Assembly: GCA_001464935.1 (NCBI GenBank)
Contig: LNEL01000043.1
Location: forward strand, 1 to 64,000
Direction of reading: 5' to 3'
DNA length: 64,000 nucleotides
DNA from: Gammaproteobacteria bacterium Ga0077536
GTDB lineage: Bacteria; Pseudomonadota; Gammaproteobacteria; Ga0077536
Position 1 is the stretch's first letter. Every line of letters begins with the position of its first letter. This document shows positions 47,564 through 56,582 of the stretch, one piece after another. A model generated the notes under the pieces. That model had not been told where the DNA came from and did not search any database. It saw only the letters and a list, made by a program, of their open reading frames with translations. The position numbers and the translations under genes were made by a program.

Positions 47564-48052
47564 TCAGTCGGCTGCGGTGATCGCTTCCTCGAGCAGCGCC
47601 AGCGCCGCCGCCGCGAAGGCCCACATGTTCTTCTCGCGCTCGTCGCCGGCGTTCTCGATCAGCCGCGTGAGCCTGACCGGGCCGTCGACCGCGAGCGCGC
47701 ACATGCCGGCCGGATGCCCGTAGCGCGACCCGGTGGGCCCGGTCGTGCCGATCTCGGCGACCGCCCATGTCGCCCCGAGCTTCGTTCGCAACGCCTGCGC
47801 GCAGCGGGCGACGTACTCGGTGGTCAACGGCGTGAGGTGGCGCACGTCATCGTCGGGAATGTCGAGCAGGATGCGGCGCGCTTCGCGCGTGTAGATGATG
47901 CCGCCGCCGAGGTAGTAGGCGGAGGCGCCCGGCACCGCGAGCAACGCGGCCGAGATGAGACCGCCCGCAGAGGACTCGCTGACCGCGATGGTCTGTTCCC
48001 GGGCTTTCAACAGGGCGGCGACATTCGCCGCGGGCGTGGCTAGCATGGTCAT
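47564..48052 (-). CDS. pncC: CinA C-terminal domain protein (nicotinamide-nucleotide amidohydrolase, PncC)
   Basis: A 162-residue stand-alone CinA C-terminal domain, which deamidates NMN to nicotinic acid mononucleotide in NAD salvage. The motif TIAVSESSAGGLISAALLAVPGAS with YYLGGGIIYT is characteristic, followed by AEIGTTGPTG and PAGMCALAV. The start at 48052 was taken because the longer frame crosses the divergent gene's start region; a Met two codons further is possible. It is divergent from the quinone oxidoreductase gene, with only about 40 bases between them. Confidence 0.85.
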   Translation of the reverse strand: MTMLATPAANVAALLKAREQTIAVSESSAGGLISAALLAVPGASAYYLGGGIIYTREARRILLDIPDDDVRHLTPLTTEYVARCAQALRTKLGATWAVAEIGTTGPTGSRYGHPAGMCALAVDGPVRLTRLIENAGDEREKNMWAFAAAALALLEEAITAAD

Positions 48053-48093
48053 CTTTGAATCCTGGCAAATCTGGCTGCGGAGGCCCCGAGAGT

Positions 48094-49107
48094 ATGTTGG
48101 ATCGAGCGATGACTCAAATGCGCGCGTGGCGCTGTCATGCCTTTGGCGACTGTCATGCGCTGCAGATCGAGTCGCTGCCGGTGCCGGCTGCCGGCGACGG
48201 TGAATTGCTCGTCGATGTCCGGGCCTTCGCGCCGGGCTTTCCGGACATGCTGATGGTGCAGGGACTCTACCAGCTGAAACCACCGCTGCCGTTCACGCCG
48301 TGCGCGGAGTTCAGCGGCGTCGTTGCCGCGATCGGCAATGGCGTGCGGGGTTTCGCAATCGGCGAGCCGGTCATGGGGGTGGTGCGATTCGGCGCCGCCG
48401 CCGAGCGCGTCGTGATCCGTGCCGACGACTGCATGCACCTCCCGTCGACGCTGGATTTCGCGCACGGGGCGGCCTATCTCATCGCCGCGAAGACGGCCTA
48501 TGTCGGGCTCGTCGTGCGCGGCGGACTCGGCGCGGGAGAGACGTTGCTGGTGCACGGCGCGTCCGGCGGGGTCGGGCTCGCGGCGGTTGAACTCGGCAAG
48601 CTGCTCGGCGCGACGGTGATCGCGGCTGCGAGTGGCCCGGCGAAGCTTGCTGCCGTGGCGGCCAGGGGCGCGGACCATCTGATCGATTATCAGGACGGAT
48701 CATGGCGCCAGCGCGTCAAGGAGCTGACCGCAGGGCGCGGCGCGGACGTGATTTACGACCCTGTCGGCGGCGACGTCTTCGATGAGTCGCTCCACTGCAT
48801 CGCCACCTTCGGGCGCCTGCTCGTGATTGGCTTCGCGAGTGGCCGCATCCCGCAGGCGCCGGTCAATCTCGCGTTGATCAAACAGATCTCGATCATCGGC
48901 GTGCGCGCCGGTGAATACGGGCGCCAGTTCCCCGCTGGGGGTGCCGCCGTCAATGCGGCGCTGGCGGACTATGCGCAGCGCGCGCAGATTTTGCCGCTGG
49001 TGCAGCGGCGGCTGCCGTTTTCCGGTCTGGTCGAGGCGTTCGATGCGTTGGCCGCCCGGCAGGTGATCGGACGCGTGGTGATCGAAGCGGCCTGCGCGCC
49101 GGGTTGA
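48094..49107 (+). CDS. NADPH:quinone oxidoreductase-type zinc-free MDR
   Basis: A 337-residue medium-chain dehydrogenase/reductase of the quinone-oxidoreductase type. The N-terminal GroES-like domain has FAPGFPDMLMVQGLYQLKPPLPF and PCAEFSGVVAAIGNGV. The cofactor domain has LLVHGASGGVGLAAVELGKLLGA (in parts) and the C-terminal FGRLLVIGFASGRIP. The zinc-binding residues of alcohol dehydrogenases are absent. It should reduce quinones or enones, perhaps enoyl-CoA. The start at 48094 has GCGGAGG upstream; ATG codons at 48055 and 48112 are alternatives. Confidence 0.88.
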   Translation: MLDRAMTQMRAWRCHAFGDCHALQIESLPVPAAGDGELLVDVRAFAPGFPDMLMVQGLYQLKPPLPFTPCAEFSGVVAAIGNGVRGFAIGEPVMGVVRFGAAAERVVIRADDCMHLPSTLDFAHGAAYLIAAKTAYVGLVVRGGLGAGETLLVHGASGGVGLAAVELGKLLGATVIAAASGPAKLAAVAARGADHLIDYQDGSWRQRVKELTAGRGADVIYDPVGGDVFDESLHCIATFGRLLVIGFASGRIPQAPVNLALIKQISIIGVRAGEYGRQFPAGGAAVNAALADYAQRAQILPLVQRRLPFSGLVEAFDALAARQVIGRVVIEAACAPG

Positions 49108-49638
49108 ACAGTCGGGCGACAATCCGCCGATGTTGGGCTTCCTGCGTCAGCCTGACGGTCATGAAGGACCTGCCTCACCCTGCAGGATGAAAGCTCGGTA
49201 TCACCTGCCGTAGCCCGGATGCAGCATCGCGGAATCCGGGATTGGGGGCGTGCACGGCGTTGAACCGCGGCAGTCCGACCCGAGGTCAGGGGTGCCGGGG
49301 ATGCGCGGCGGCGCCGCCGCGATCCCGGATTTGGCTGCGCGTCATCCGGGCTGCGAGAGGCCATGCTCGCGTTGCGTTGTCATCGCCCGTGGGCGGCGCG
49401 GCAACTCGCGTGCCGCGCTGCAACCGGGCTGTCAATGGACGCCGTTCATGTACGTTGACGGCCCGGTCTCCGGCGTGGGTGCGACACGCGGAGCGCGCGC
49501 GGGTATGCACCGCGGTGCCCCGGGGCGAACCACACGGACCGCGACAATTGCCGTACAGTCGCGACTTCGAACGATCCGTTCCAAAAAAAAATCGCGAGTC
49601 CGCCACCGCGTGGTTCGCCTGACATCGGGGGCAACACG
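49108..49638. other. 530-base intergenic region between quinone oxidoreductase and MFS genes
   Basis: No gene of its own is convincing. It contains a REP-like inverted repeat (49210-49353) and a run of nine adenines near 49580, shortly before the MFS gene. The MFS start has GGGGG about eight bases upstream. Long frames that cross the region continue antisense through the MFS gene and are shadows. Confidence 0.5.
49210..49353. repeat. REP-like inverted repeat (AGCCCGGATG...ATCCGGGAT)
   Basis: The left unit reads GTAGCCCGGATGCAGC, then ATCGCGGAATCCGGGAT. The right unit (49321-49353) is its inverted counterpart: GATCCCGGATT, a divergent middle, then CATCCGGGCTGC. The outer ten and the inner nine bases agree, and the two units are about 80 bases apart. 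Elements of the type TAGCCCGGATG...GGAATCCGGG are familiar as dispersed intergenic repeats in many proteobacteria. Only this pair is seen in the window. Confidence 0.65.
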
Positions 49639-50949
49639 ATGACGAATCCGCAGTCGACGCGCGCAGGCGCACTCACCGCCGAGCATCGCGTCCGGCGCTA
49701 TGTGCTCGGCGTGCTCGTCGTCGTGTACACCTTCAACTTCATCGACCGGCAGATCCTTTCGATCCTGCTGCAGGACATCAAGCTCGAACTGGGCCTGTCC
49801 GACAGTGCACTCGGCCTGCTGTCGGGATTTGCGTTCGCGATGTTCTACGCGACGCTCGGCATTCCGATCGCGCGCTATGCCGATCGCGGCAACCGCCGCA
49901 ACGTAATCGCCATCGCGCTCGCGCTGTGGAGCGGCATGACTGCGCTGTCGGGACTCGTCACCAACTTCTGGCAACTGCTGGCGGCGCGCATCGGTGTCGG
50001 CATCGGCGAAGCCGGCTGCACCCCGCCGGCCAACGCGATCCTGTCCGACTACTACCCGCCCGAGCAGCGCGCGACGGCCTTCGGCATCTACGCGCTGGGC
50101 ATCCCGATCGGCATCCTGTTCGGCTTCTTCGTCGGCGGCTGGATCAACCATTTCTTCGGCTGGCGCTGGGCGTTCTTCGTCGTCGGCGCGCCGGGCCTCG
50201 TGCTCGCCCTGATCGTGCGCTACACGGTGCGTGAGCCCGTGCGCGGAGAGGTCGAGCAGCGCGCCGCCGCCGTGGCGCAGCCGAGCCTCGGCGAGACGCT
50301 GCGTCACCTGCGCCAGCGCCGCGCGTTCGTGCACCTCGCGCTCGGCGGCGGGCTGGCCGCGTTCGTCGGCTATTCGTGGATCACCTGGATGCCGGCCTTC
50401 CTGATGCGCAGCCACGGCATGAGCTCCGGCGCGATCGGCACCGCGCTCGGACTCATCATCGGCATCGCTGGCGGCATCGGCATTGCGCTCGGGGGCTACC
50501 TCGCCGATCGCTACGGGCGTCACGACAAGCGCTGGGCGCTGTGGATCGTCGCCATTGCGGTGTTGATCAACATCCCGTTCGCCTTCGGTGTGTTCCTCAC
50601 CGACGATCCGCGTTTCGCACTGGCGTTCATGGTGGTGCCGTTCCTGCTCGGCAACTTCTGGCAGGGCACCTGCTTCGCGCAGACCCAGAGCCTGGTCGGC
50701 CTGCGGATGCGCGCCGTTGCCGCGGCCGTGCTGCTGTTCGTCGCGAACATCATCGGGCTCGGTGCCGGGCCGCAGTTCGTCGGCATCGTCAGCGATCTGC
50801 TGCACGATGCCCTGGGCACCGATTCGCTGCGTTATGCGCTGCTGCTGTGTTCCCTGTTCAATGCCTGGGCGGCCGTGCATTTCTATCTTGCCGGCCGCGT
50901 GCTGCCGGCGGAACTGGCGCTGCAGGAAGCCGAAGCGGCGCGCGCCTGA
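49639..50949 (+). CDS. MFS transporter (Spinster-like group)
   Basis: A 436-residue major facilitator transporter with 12 predicted membrane segments. Key stretches are VLVVVYTFNFIDRQILSILLQDIK, GFAFAMFYATLGIPIARYADRGNRR (signature loop), GIGEAGCTPPANAILSDYYPPEQRATAFG and LGLIIGIAGGIGIALGGYLADRYGRHD. The GxGEAGxxPPA motif is typical of the Spinster-like group seen beside catabolic genes for aromatic, sterol or terpenoid compounds. The substrate is unknown. It is a likely single-gene unit. Confidence 0.9.
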   Translation: MTNPQSTRAGALTAEHRVRRYVLGVLVVVYTFNFIDRQILSILLQDIKLELGLSDSALGLLSGFAFAMFYATLGIPIARYADRGNRRNVIAIALALWSGMTALSGLVTNFWQLLAARIGVGIGEAGCTPPANAILSDYYPPEQRATAFGIYALGIPIGILFGFFVGGWINHFFGWRWAFFVVGAPGLVLALIVRYTVREPVRGEVEQRAAAVAQPSLGETLRHLRQRRAFVHLALGGGLAAFVGYSWITWMPAFLMRSHGMSSGAIGTALGLIIGIAGGIGIALGGYLADRYGRHDKRWALWIVAIAVLINIPFAFGVFLTDDPRFALAFMVVPFLLGNFWQGTCFAQTQSLVGLRMRAVAAAVLLFVANIIGLGAGPQFVGIVSDLLHDALGTDSLRYALLLCSLFNAWAAVHFYLAGRVLPAELALQEAEAARA

Positions 50950-51124
50950 GATCGTTCGGCTGCCACCAGCGGGCCGCGCACGCGTGACAGGCCCAGGATC
51001 GGGCGCATGGCGGGTGGTGACATGATCCGTGCGTACGCGACAGACCACACCCGACCAATCGGCGTCGGCCTGTAGTAGTCTGCCGCCCGCGCAACACTGC
51101 GGAAAACAAGGAAGTGAGGGGGCG

Positions 51125-54100
51125 ATGTCGATCCGCCGGACGGTGCCGGTCGAACAGGCAGAATGGACCCTTGCACCGCCGCCTGCATGGCGGATCGCGC
51201 GCGACATCGACTGGGGCTGGCGCGCGCCGGCAGGCCACGGCGTCGCCTACCTGCTGATCGACGAACAGCACGACGTCGCGAGCCAGGCCTGCTCCCGGCG
51301 TTCGGTACGACAACTGCTGTCGATTTCAGCAGTTCAGGCGCTCGGTCAGGTCGAACTCGAGTTCGACCCGGCCGCGCAGCGCCTGTGCGTGCACGAACTC
51401 GTGGTCTGGCGTCACGACCCCGATGGCACCTGGCGCCGACGCACACCGGTGGCACGCGAAGCGTTTCTGCTGCGTCAGCGCGAACAACAGCTCGAGCAGC
51501 AGATGCTGAACGGGCGCGTCTCGCTCGTGGCATTGATGGAAGACGTGCGGATCGGCGACGTCATCGATCTCGCCTGGACCCTCGAACCCCGCGACCCGCT
51601 GCCGGGGCTCGCGTTCACCAGCTATTACGCGTTCGCGTGGCAGTCCGCCGTGGCGCGCGCGCAGTTCACGCTGCACCTCGACTCCCGCCATCCGGTGCGT
51701 TGGCGCGTGAACGTGCCCGACGGCACCGCTGCGCCGCGTGAGCAGGCCGGCGCACAGACAATCACCTGGGACATCGGCCAGCCGCCGCCCTTCGAGGCGG
51801 AAGCGAACGTCCCCGGGCATCACTGGCCCTGGCCGCTGCTCGAGGTGACGGGCTGGGAGTCCTGGGCGCAGGTCGCCCGGTTCTTCAACGACTGGTGGGC
51901 CGACGCGCTGCTCGAAGACGCCGCGGCGATCGCAGCGGAAGCGACGCTGCTGAACGCTGGCGATCGCGCGGCGGCGATCGCGGCCGCCGTGCGCTTCGTG
52001 CAGGAGGACGTGCGCTACCTCGCTGTCGATTTCGGACACGGTGCCGGCATGCTCCCGAACGGCGCGGGCACGGTGTTGCGCCGACGTTTCGGCGACTGCA
52101 AGGACAAGGCAGTCCTGCTGACCGCCCTGCTGCGCGCGCTCGGTGTCCTCGCCCATCCGGTGCTGGTGGCAGCGACCTGGCGCGAGAGCCTCGCCCGTCT
52201 TCTGCCATCGCCGAATGCCTTCGATCACGCGATCGTCAGTTTCGTCGTCGACGGCGTGCGCCATTTCGTCGATCCGACCTGCATCGGACAGCGGGGCGAT
52301 CTCGCGAATTTCGTCGCGCCGGATTTTGCGTTCGGGCTCGAGTTGGCCCGGGACACCGCGGCGCTGCTGAGCCTGCCCGCCCGCCCGCCGGCCGGGCTTT
52401 CGCTGACCGAGACCTTCGAACTCGATCGCAAGCGGCCCGGCCGCGTGGTCCAGGTGCTGCGCGCGGACGCATGGCTGGCCGACGACCTGCGCGCCACGCT
52501 GCTGCGCCAGGGCCGGCAGGCTTTTCTGAAGGGGCGGGCGGAGTCGCTGCAGCAGCACTTCCCGGCGCTCGTGCCGAACTTCGATCAGGCCGTGGTCGAC
52601 GACGACCCGCAGGGCAATGTCGTGAGCATCGCCAGTGAGCATGCACTGTCGACCTGGGGCAGCGTCGGCGACAAGCCGCCGTCGTTCTTCCGCTACGGTG
52701 CCTATGGCCTGCTGCTCGGGCTCGACACCGTGGACGAGCGTGAACAGCGGCAGCAGCCGTGGGCCCTGCGCTACCCGATGCGCGTGCAGCACCGCGTGGT
52801 GGTGCGCGGCCGGTGCGTGCACAAGGTCAAACCGAGCACTTTCGACCACACCGGACCGGGCTTTCGCTATCGCTGCGAAGTCAGGTCGAAGCGGCACGAG
52901 GTCAGTTTCGACTACGTCTGGGAAACGACCGCCGCGATCGTCACTGCGCACGAATGGCCTGACTACCGGACCGCGCGCGCGACCGCACTCGAGCAGACCG
53001 GCGCGCTCGTCAACACCCAGGGCATGACCTTCGGTCGCGCGCTGCGCATTGGCATCGGCTGTTTTCTGGGCGTGGTGTGGGGCACGCATCTCCTGCTGCG
53101 GCTCGCCGACGATCGCCCGCTGCAAAGCGGCAAGGAAGCGCAGGCGGCGATGATGCGCGACGTCGGTGACGCCTTCGAGGCGATGCGGCGCGGCGACGCG
53201 ACGCGCGCGTATGCGCTGGCGGCACCGTATGCGCGCCACTACGAGGACAACTTCGAAGCGCAGATCCTGCTCGCCGAATCATCGATGCTGACGGGCCATG
53301 CCGACGAGGCCAGGGACGCGCTGGCGCGGGCCCGCTCGCTCAAACCCGATCATGGCCTGCCGGACGTCGTCGAAGCCAACATGCTCGAACGTGACGGCGA
53401 CTTCGCCGGCGCGCGACGCCTGCTCGAGGCGGCCGTGGTGCGCAAGGACATCGACGCGAAAGCCTTCCTGGATCTCGCGCGTGTGACCGAACGCACCCAC
53501 GATCCCGTCGCGGCGCGCGCCGCCTGGGAGCGGCTGTTGCAGCGACAGCCCGCGCACCCTGAAGGGCTGTACGGCCTGGCGCACCTGCTGTGGCTCGACG
53601 GCGAGCGGACGCGTGCGGACGAGCTCATCGTCGGCGCCGTGCGCTCACAGCCGACGCCCAGCGCCGTGCTCGAGGGCGCGCTCGCCCGTTATTACGCGTC
53701 GACCGGACGCCAGGCCGAAGCGCTCGACGCGGCGCGGCGCGCGGCTGAACTCGCGCCGGACGACGTCGCCGCTGCGCGCCAGTTCACGATGGCGCAGATG
53801 AACATCGGCGAGCGGGCCGGGGCCGTGGCGTCGGCGCGACAGATGACGCAGCGGTTTGCGGACAATCCGCTGGCGTGGAGTGCGCTGGCGATCACGGCGG
53901 CGGTGGCCGGTGAGCACGGCGTCGCGGCACCGGCCTTCGAGCGCTGGACTGCGCTGGCGCCGAACGATCCGGAAGCCGTGTCGGGCTATGGCTATTTCCT
54001 GCATCTCCAGGGCGACGACACGCAGGCGCGCGGGGTGCTCGCCGATGGCACGGGACGCTTCCCCGCCTACGGCAACCTGTGGCTCAACTATGCCGTGGTG

Positions 54101-54193
54101 CTCGAAGCGCTCGGCGATCCTGCTGCCGCCGACGCGCGGCGCAAGGCCGATGCCCTGATGACACCCGAGCAGCGCGCGACGCTCGCGCGCTGA
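51125..54193 (+). CDS. DUF3857 / transglutaminase-like / TPR membrane protein
   Basis: A 1022-residue multidomain protein. Residues about 20-230 are DUF3857-like (QLLSISAVQALGQVELEFDP, RREAFLLRQ-type region). The transglutaminase-like core has an intact triad: Cys325 (RRFGDCKDKAVLL), His368 (FDHAIVSFVVDG) and Asp383 (HFVDPTC). A single membrane segment lies near residues 637-655 (ALRIGIGCFLGVVWGTHLLL). After it come at least nine TPR-like helical pairs (DAFEAMRRGDATRAYALAAPYA, ALDAARRAAELAPDDVAAAR). There is no N-terminal signal, so topology is unclear. The ribosome binding site GAGGGGG supports 51125. Function unknown; the DUF3857-Tgase pair often occurs in envelope-linked bacterial proteins. 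Confidence 0.85.
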   Translation: MSIRRTVPVEQAEWTLAPPPAWRIARDIDWGWRAPAGHGVAYLLIDEQHDVASQACSRRSVRQLLSISAVQALGQVELEFDPAAQRLCVHELVVWRHDPDGTWRRRTPVAREAFLLRQREQQLEQQMLNGRVSLVALMEDVRIGDVIDLAWTLEPRDPLPGLAFTSYYAFAWQSAVARAQFTLHLDSRHPVRWRVNVPDGTAAPREQAGAQTITWDIGQPPPFEAEANVPGHHWPWPLLEVTGWESWAQVARFFNDWWADALLEDAAAIAAEATLLNAGDRAAAIAAAVRFVQEDVRYLAVDFGHGAGMLPNGAGTVLRRRFGDCKDKAVLLTALLRALGVLAHPVLVAATWRESLARLLPSPNAFDHAIVSFVVDGVRHFVDPTCIGQRGDLANFVAPDFAFGLELARDTAALLSLPARPPAGLSLTETFELDRKRPGRVVQVLRADAWLADDLRATLLRQGRQAFLKGRAESLQQHFPALVPNFDQAVVDDDPQGNVVSIASEHALSTWGSVGDKPPSFFRYGAYGLLLGLDTVDEREQRQQPWALRYPMRVQHRVVVRGRCVHKVKPSTFDHTGPGFRYRCEVRSKRHEVSFDYVWETTAAIVTAHEWPDYRTARATALEQTGALVNTQGMTFGRALRIGIGCFLGVVWGTHLLLRLADDRPLQSGKEAQAAMMRDVGDAFEAMRRGDATRAYALAAPYARHYEDNFEAQILLAESSMLTGHADEARDALARARSLKPDHGLPDVVEANMLERDGDFAGARRLLEAAVVRKDIDAKAFLDLARVTERTHDPVAARAAWERLLQRQPAHPEGLYGLAHLLWLDGERTRADELIVGAVRSQPTPSAVLEGALARYYASTGRQAEALDAARRAAELAPDDVAAARQFTMAQMNIGERAGAVASARQMTQRFADNPLAWSALAITAAVAGEHGVAAPAFERWTALAPNDPEAVSGYGYFLHLQGDDTQARGVLADGTGRFPAYGNLWLNYAVVLEALGDPAAADARRKADALMTPEQRATLAR

Positions 54194-54367
54194 GCAGGGG
54201 AGCGGCGACCGCGCGGCGCTGCCGTCCCGGCCGCGCCGCGCCAGCAGCGCCGGATCGGCGGCAATGCCTCCCGGCTCGATGCCGAGCGCTAAACCTGCGC
54301 CCCGATCGGGCCGATATGCCCCGCATCACCCATTGCCTCACTGAGACCCAGGTCTGGAGCACGCAGC

Positions 54368-55324
54368 ATGACTACGCAGGAACAGAAATATCGACTGATT
54401 ACCCGCAGCGACATGGACGGGCTGGTCAGCGCGGTACTCCTGAAAGAACTCGGCATCCTCGGCGAGATCGTCTTCCACCACCCGAAGGACGTGCAGGACG
54501 GCAAAGTCGCCGTCACCGAGCGGGACATCCTGACCAATCTGCCCTATGTCCCGGGCTGCGGCCTGTGCTTCGATCACCACGCGAGCGAGGCCCTGCGCAA
54601 CAGTGGCAAGCCGACACCGGGCTATATCCTGAACCCTGCAGCGAAGTCCGCGGCGCGCGTGGTGTACGACTACTACGGCGGCAAGGAGCGTTTCCCGAAC
54701 ATCAGCGACGCGATGATGAACGCAGTCGACAAGGCCGACTCGGCCGGCTTCACCCGGGAGGACGTGCTCGAGCCATGTGGCTGGGAGTTGCTGTCGTTCC
54801 TGATGGACGCGCGCACCGGGCTCGGCCGCTTTCGCGATTTCCGGGTCTCGAACTACCAGTTGATGATGACCCTGATAGACTGCTGCCGCGATCTCACGGT
54901 CGAAGAGATCCTCGAACTGCCGGACGTCAAGGAACGCGTCGAGCTGTTCCATACGCAGTACGCGCTGTTCCGCGATCAAATCAGCCGCATTGCCGAGATT
55001 TACGACAATCTCGTCGTGCTCGATCTGCGCGAGGAATCGGTGATCTACGCCGGCAACCGCTTCGTGGTCTATGCGATGTTCCCCGAGTGCGATCTGTCGA
55101 TGCACGTGATGTGGGGCCGCGATAAGATGAACACGGTCTACACCGTCGGCAAGTCGATCTTCGGCCGCCGCAGCCGGCTCGAGGTCGGCGAACTGATGCT
55201 GCGCCATGGCGGTGGCGGCCATCACGCGGCCGGCACCTGCCAGGGGCCGAACGAAACGGCCGACGCTCTGAAACAGCAGTTGATCCACGAACTGACCACC
55301 GTGCCCGCGACAGCGGCCGCCTGA
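54368..55324 (+). CDS. DHH-family phosphoesterase (exopolyphosphatase-related)
   Basis: A 318-residue DHH phosphoesterase. The metal site is visible in LITRSDMDGLVSAVLL (DxD) and CFDHHASEAL (DHH), and the C-terminal DHHA1-like motif is RHGGGGHHAAGTC. The family includes exopolyphosphatases, nanoRNases and cyclic-dinucleotide phosphodiesterases. Lacking further context, the activity cannot be chosen; the sequence resembles proteins annotated as exopolyphosphatase-related. There is no signal peptide. Its ribosome binding site is weak, and it starts 174 bases after the transglutaminase gene. Confidence 0.87.
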   Translation: MTTQEQKYRLITRSDMDGLVSAVLLKELGILGEIVFHHPKDVQDGKVAVTERDILTNLPYVPGCGLCFDHHASEALRNSGKPTPGYILNPAAKSAARVVYDYYGGKERFPNISDAMMNAVDKADSAGFTREDVLEPCGWELLSFLMDARTGLGRFRDFRVSNYQLMMTLIDCCRDLTVEEILELPDVKERVELFHTQYALFRDQISRIAEIYDNLVVLDLREESVIYAGNRFVVYAMFPECDLSMHVMWGRDKMNTVYTVGKSIFGRRSRLEVGELMLRHGGGGHHAAGTCQGPNETADALKQQLIHELTTVPATAAA

Positions 55325-55531
55325 GCCTGCACCCGTCTGGCGCTGCCGCGCCGCCGGCGCGGCAGTCACGCTGTCCGCCGCGTCCTGCCGTGCCGCGCCC
55401 GCATCCGGATCCGCCTGGTGCGACCGCACACGCTGCACTGCGCAACTGCCCTCGTTCATTCAAGCCGCTTCCCCTCGCGCGCCGTCGCGGTTACAACGGA
55501 GCACGAGAACAACGACGAGGGGAGAACCGTC

Positions 55532-56554
55532 ATGCGTTTTGGCTTCATGCTCGACTTCCGCAACCCGAAACGCTGGCACATGCCGTCGCCCGCGTTCTAT
55601 CACGCGATGATCGATCAGACCGTCCGCTGCGAGGAGTGGGGGTATGACCATGTCTGGCTGACCGAGCATCATTTCACCGACGATGCGTACAACCCCGCTT
55701 CGCTGTCGATGGCCGCGGCGCTCGCCGTCCGCACGCAGCGCATCCGCATCGGGACTTTCGTGCTGCTGCTGCCTTTCATCCATCCGGTACGTGCGGCCGA
55801 AGACGCCATCCTGGCCGACATTCTGTCGAACGGCCGCTTCGATCTCGGCGTCGGCCAGGGATATACGCACGAAGAGTTCAATGCGTTCTGCATGAACCGC
55901 GCGGAACGCGGTGCGCGCCTGCAGGAGGGCGTGGAGCTGATTCGCCGCCTGTTCACCGAGGAAAACGTGACGTTCGACGGCCGCTACACGCAGACGAAGG
56001 ACATGACGCTGATGCCGCGCTGCGTGCAGACGCCGCACCCGCCGTTGTGGATCGGCGCGCGCGGGCCGAAGGCCATCCGGCGCGCCGCCGAGATGGGCGC
56101 GAACCTGATGGCCACGCTCGGGCCGGATCCCGCGCCGCTGTACCTCGAGACCCTGAAGAGCCTTGGCCGGGATCCTGCGCAGTTCAAGGTCGCGCAACTG
56201 CGGATGGTCTACTGCGCCGAGACGGACGATCTCGCGTGGGAGCAGGCCCAGCACCATCTGTGGCACGTGTTCGGCTATTACGCCGAGGTGCTGAAGACCG
56301 CCGCCGATGTCGAAGGCGACGAGCTGCCGCTGCCGTGCGCGCGCGCGGAGGATCTTCGCCATTCTCCGCTTGCCGACTCGCTGCTGATCGGCACGCCGGA
56401 CACCGTCGCGCGCAAGTTCGACAGGTTCCTGGCCGAGTTTCCGTGCACGGACTTCATCATGTCGACGCATTTCGCCGGCATCGATCCGAAGTTGAGCACG
56501 CGCTCGATGGAATTGTTTGCCAAAGAAGTGATGCCGGCGTTCCGCGCGCGATGA
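55532..56554 (+). CDS. LLM class flavin-dependent monooxygenase (luciferase-like)
   Basis: A 340-residue bacterial-luciferase-like TIM-barrel monooxygenase. Family patterns include CEEWGYDHVWLTEHHFTDDAY, QRIRIGTFVLLLPFIHPVR, NGRFDLGVGQGYTHEEF, PHPPLWIGARGPKAIRRAAEMG (in parts) and the C-terminal GTPDTVARKFDRF. These enzymes use FMNH2 or F420H2 supplied by a partner reductase, which is not evident nearby. The strong element GAGGGGAG precedes the start. It is followed at 28 bases by a second LLM protein on the same strand, so the two form an operon. Confidence 0.88.
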   Translation: MRFGFMLDFRNPKRWHMPSPAFYHAMIDQTVRCEEWGYDHVWLTEHHFTDDAYNPASLSMAAALAVRTQRIRIGTFVLLLPFIHPVRAAEDAILADILSNGRFDLGVGQGYTHEEFNAFCMNRAERGARLQEGVELIRRLFTEENVTFDGRYTQTKDMTLMPRCVQTPHPPLWIGARGPKAIRRAAEMGANLMATLGPDPAPLYLETLKSLGRDPAQFKVAQLRMVYCAETDDLAWEQAQHHLWHVFGYYAEVLKTAADVEGDELPLPCARAEDLRHSPLADSLLIGTPDTVARKFDRFLAEFPCTDFIMSTHFAGIDPKLSTRSMELFAKEVMPAFRAR

Positions 56555-56582
56555 GCGGCCGCCCGGACGGGAGACAGTATTG

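Noticed and set aside
46092..47723. 543-codon plus-strand frame across the MFS gene
   Set aside because: It is antisense to a clear 12-segment transporter, and its translation is charged and low in hydrophobic residues, as expected of a shadow.
49432..51207. Long open frame (591 codons) on the minus strand
   Set aside because: It is antisense to the MFS transporter, has a composition rich in Arg, Asp and Gln typical of shadow frames, and shows no motif.
51326..53239. 637-codon frame antisense to the transglutaminase-TPR gene
   Set aside because: It overlaps a multidomain gene with a complete catalytic triad, and its own translation shows no recognisable domain.
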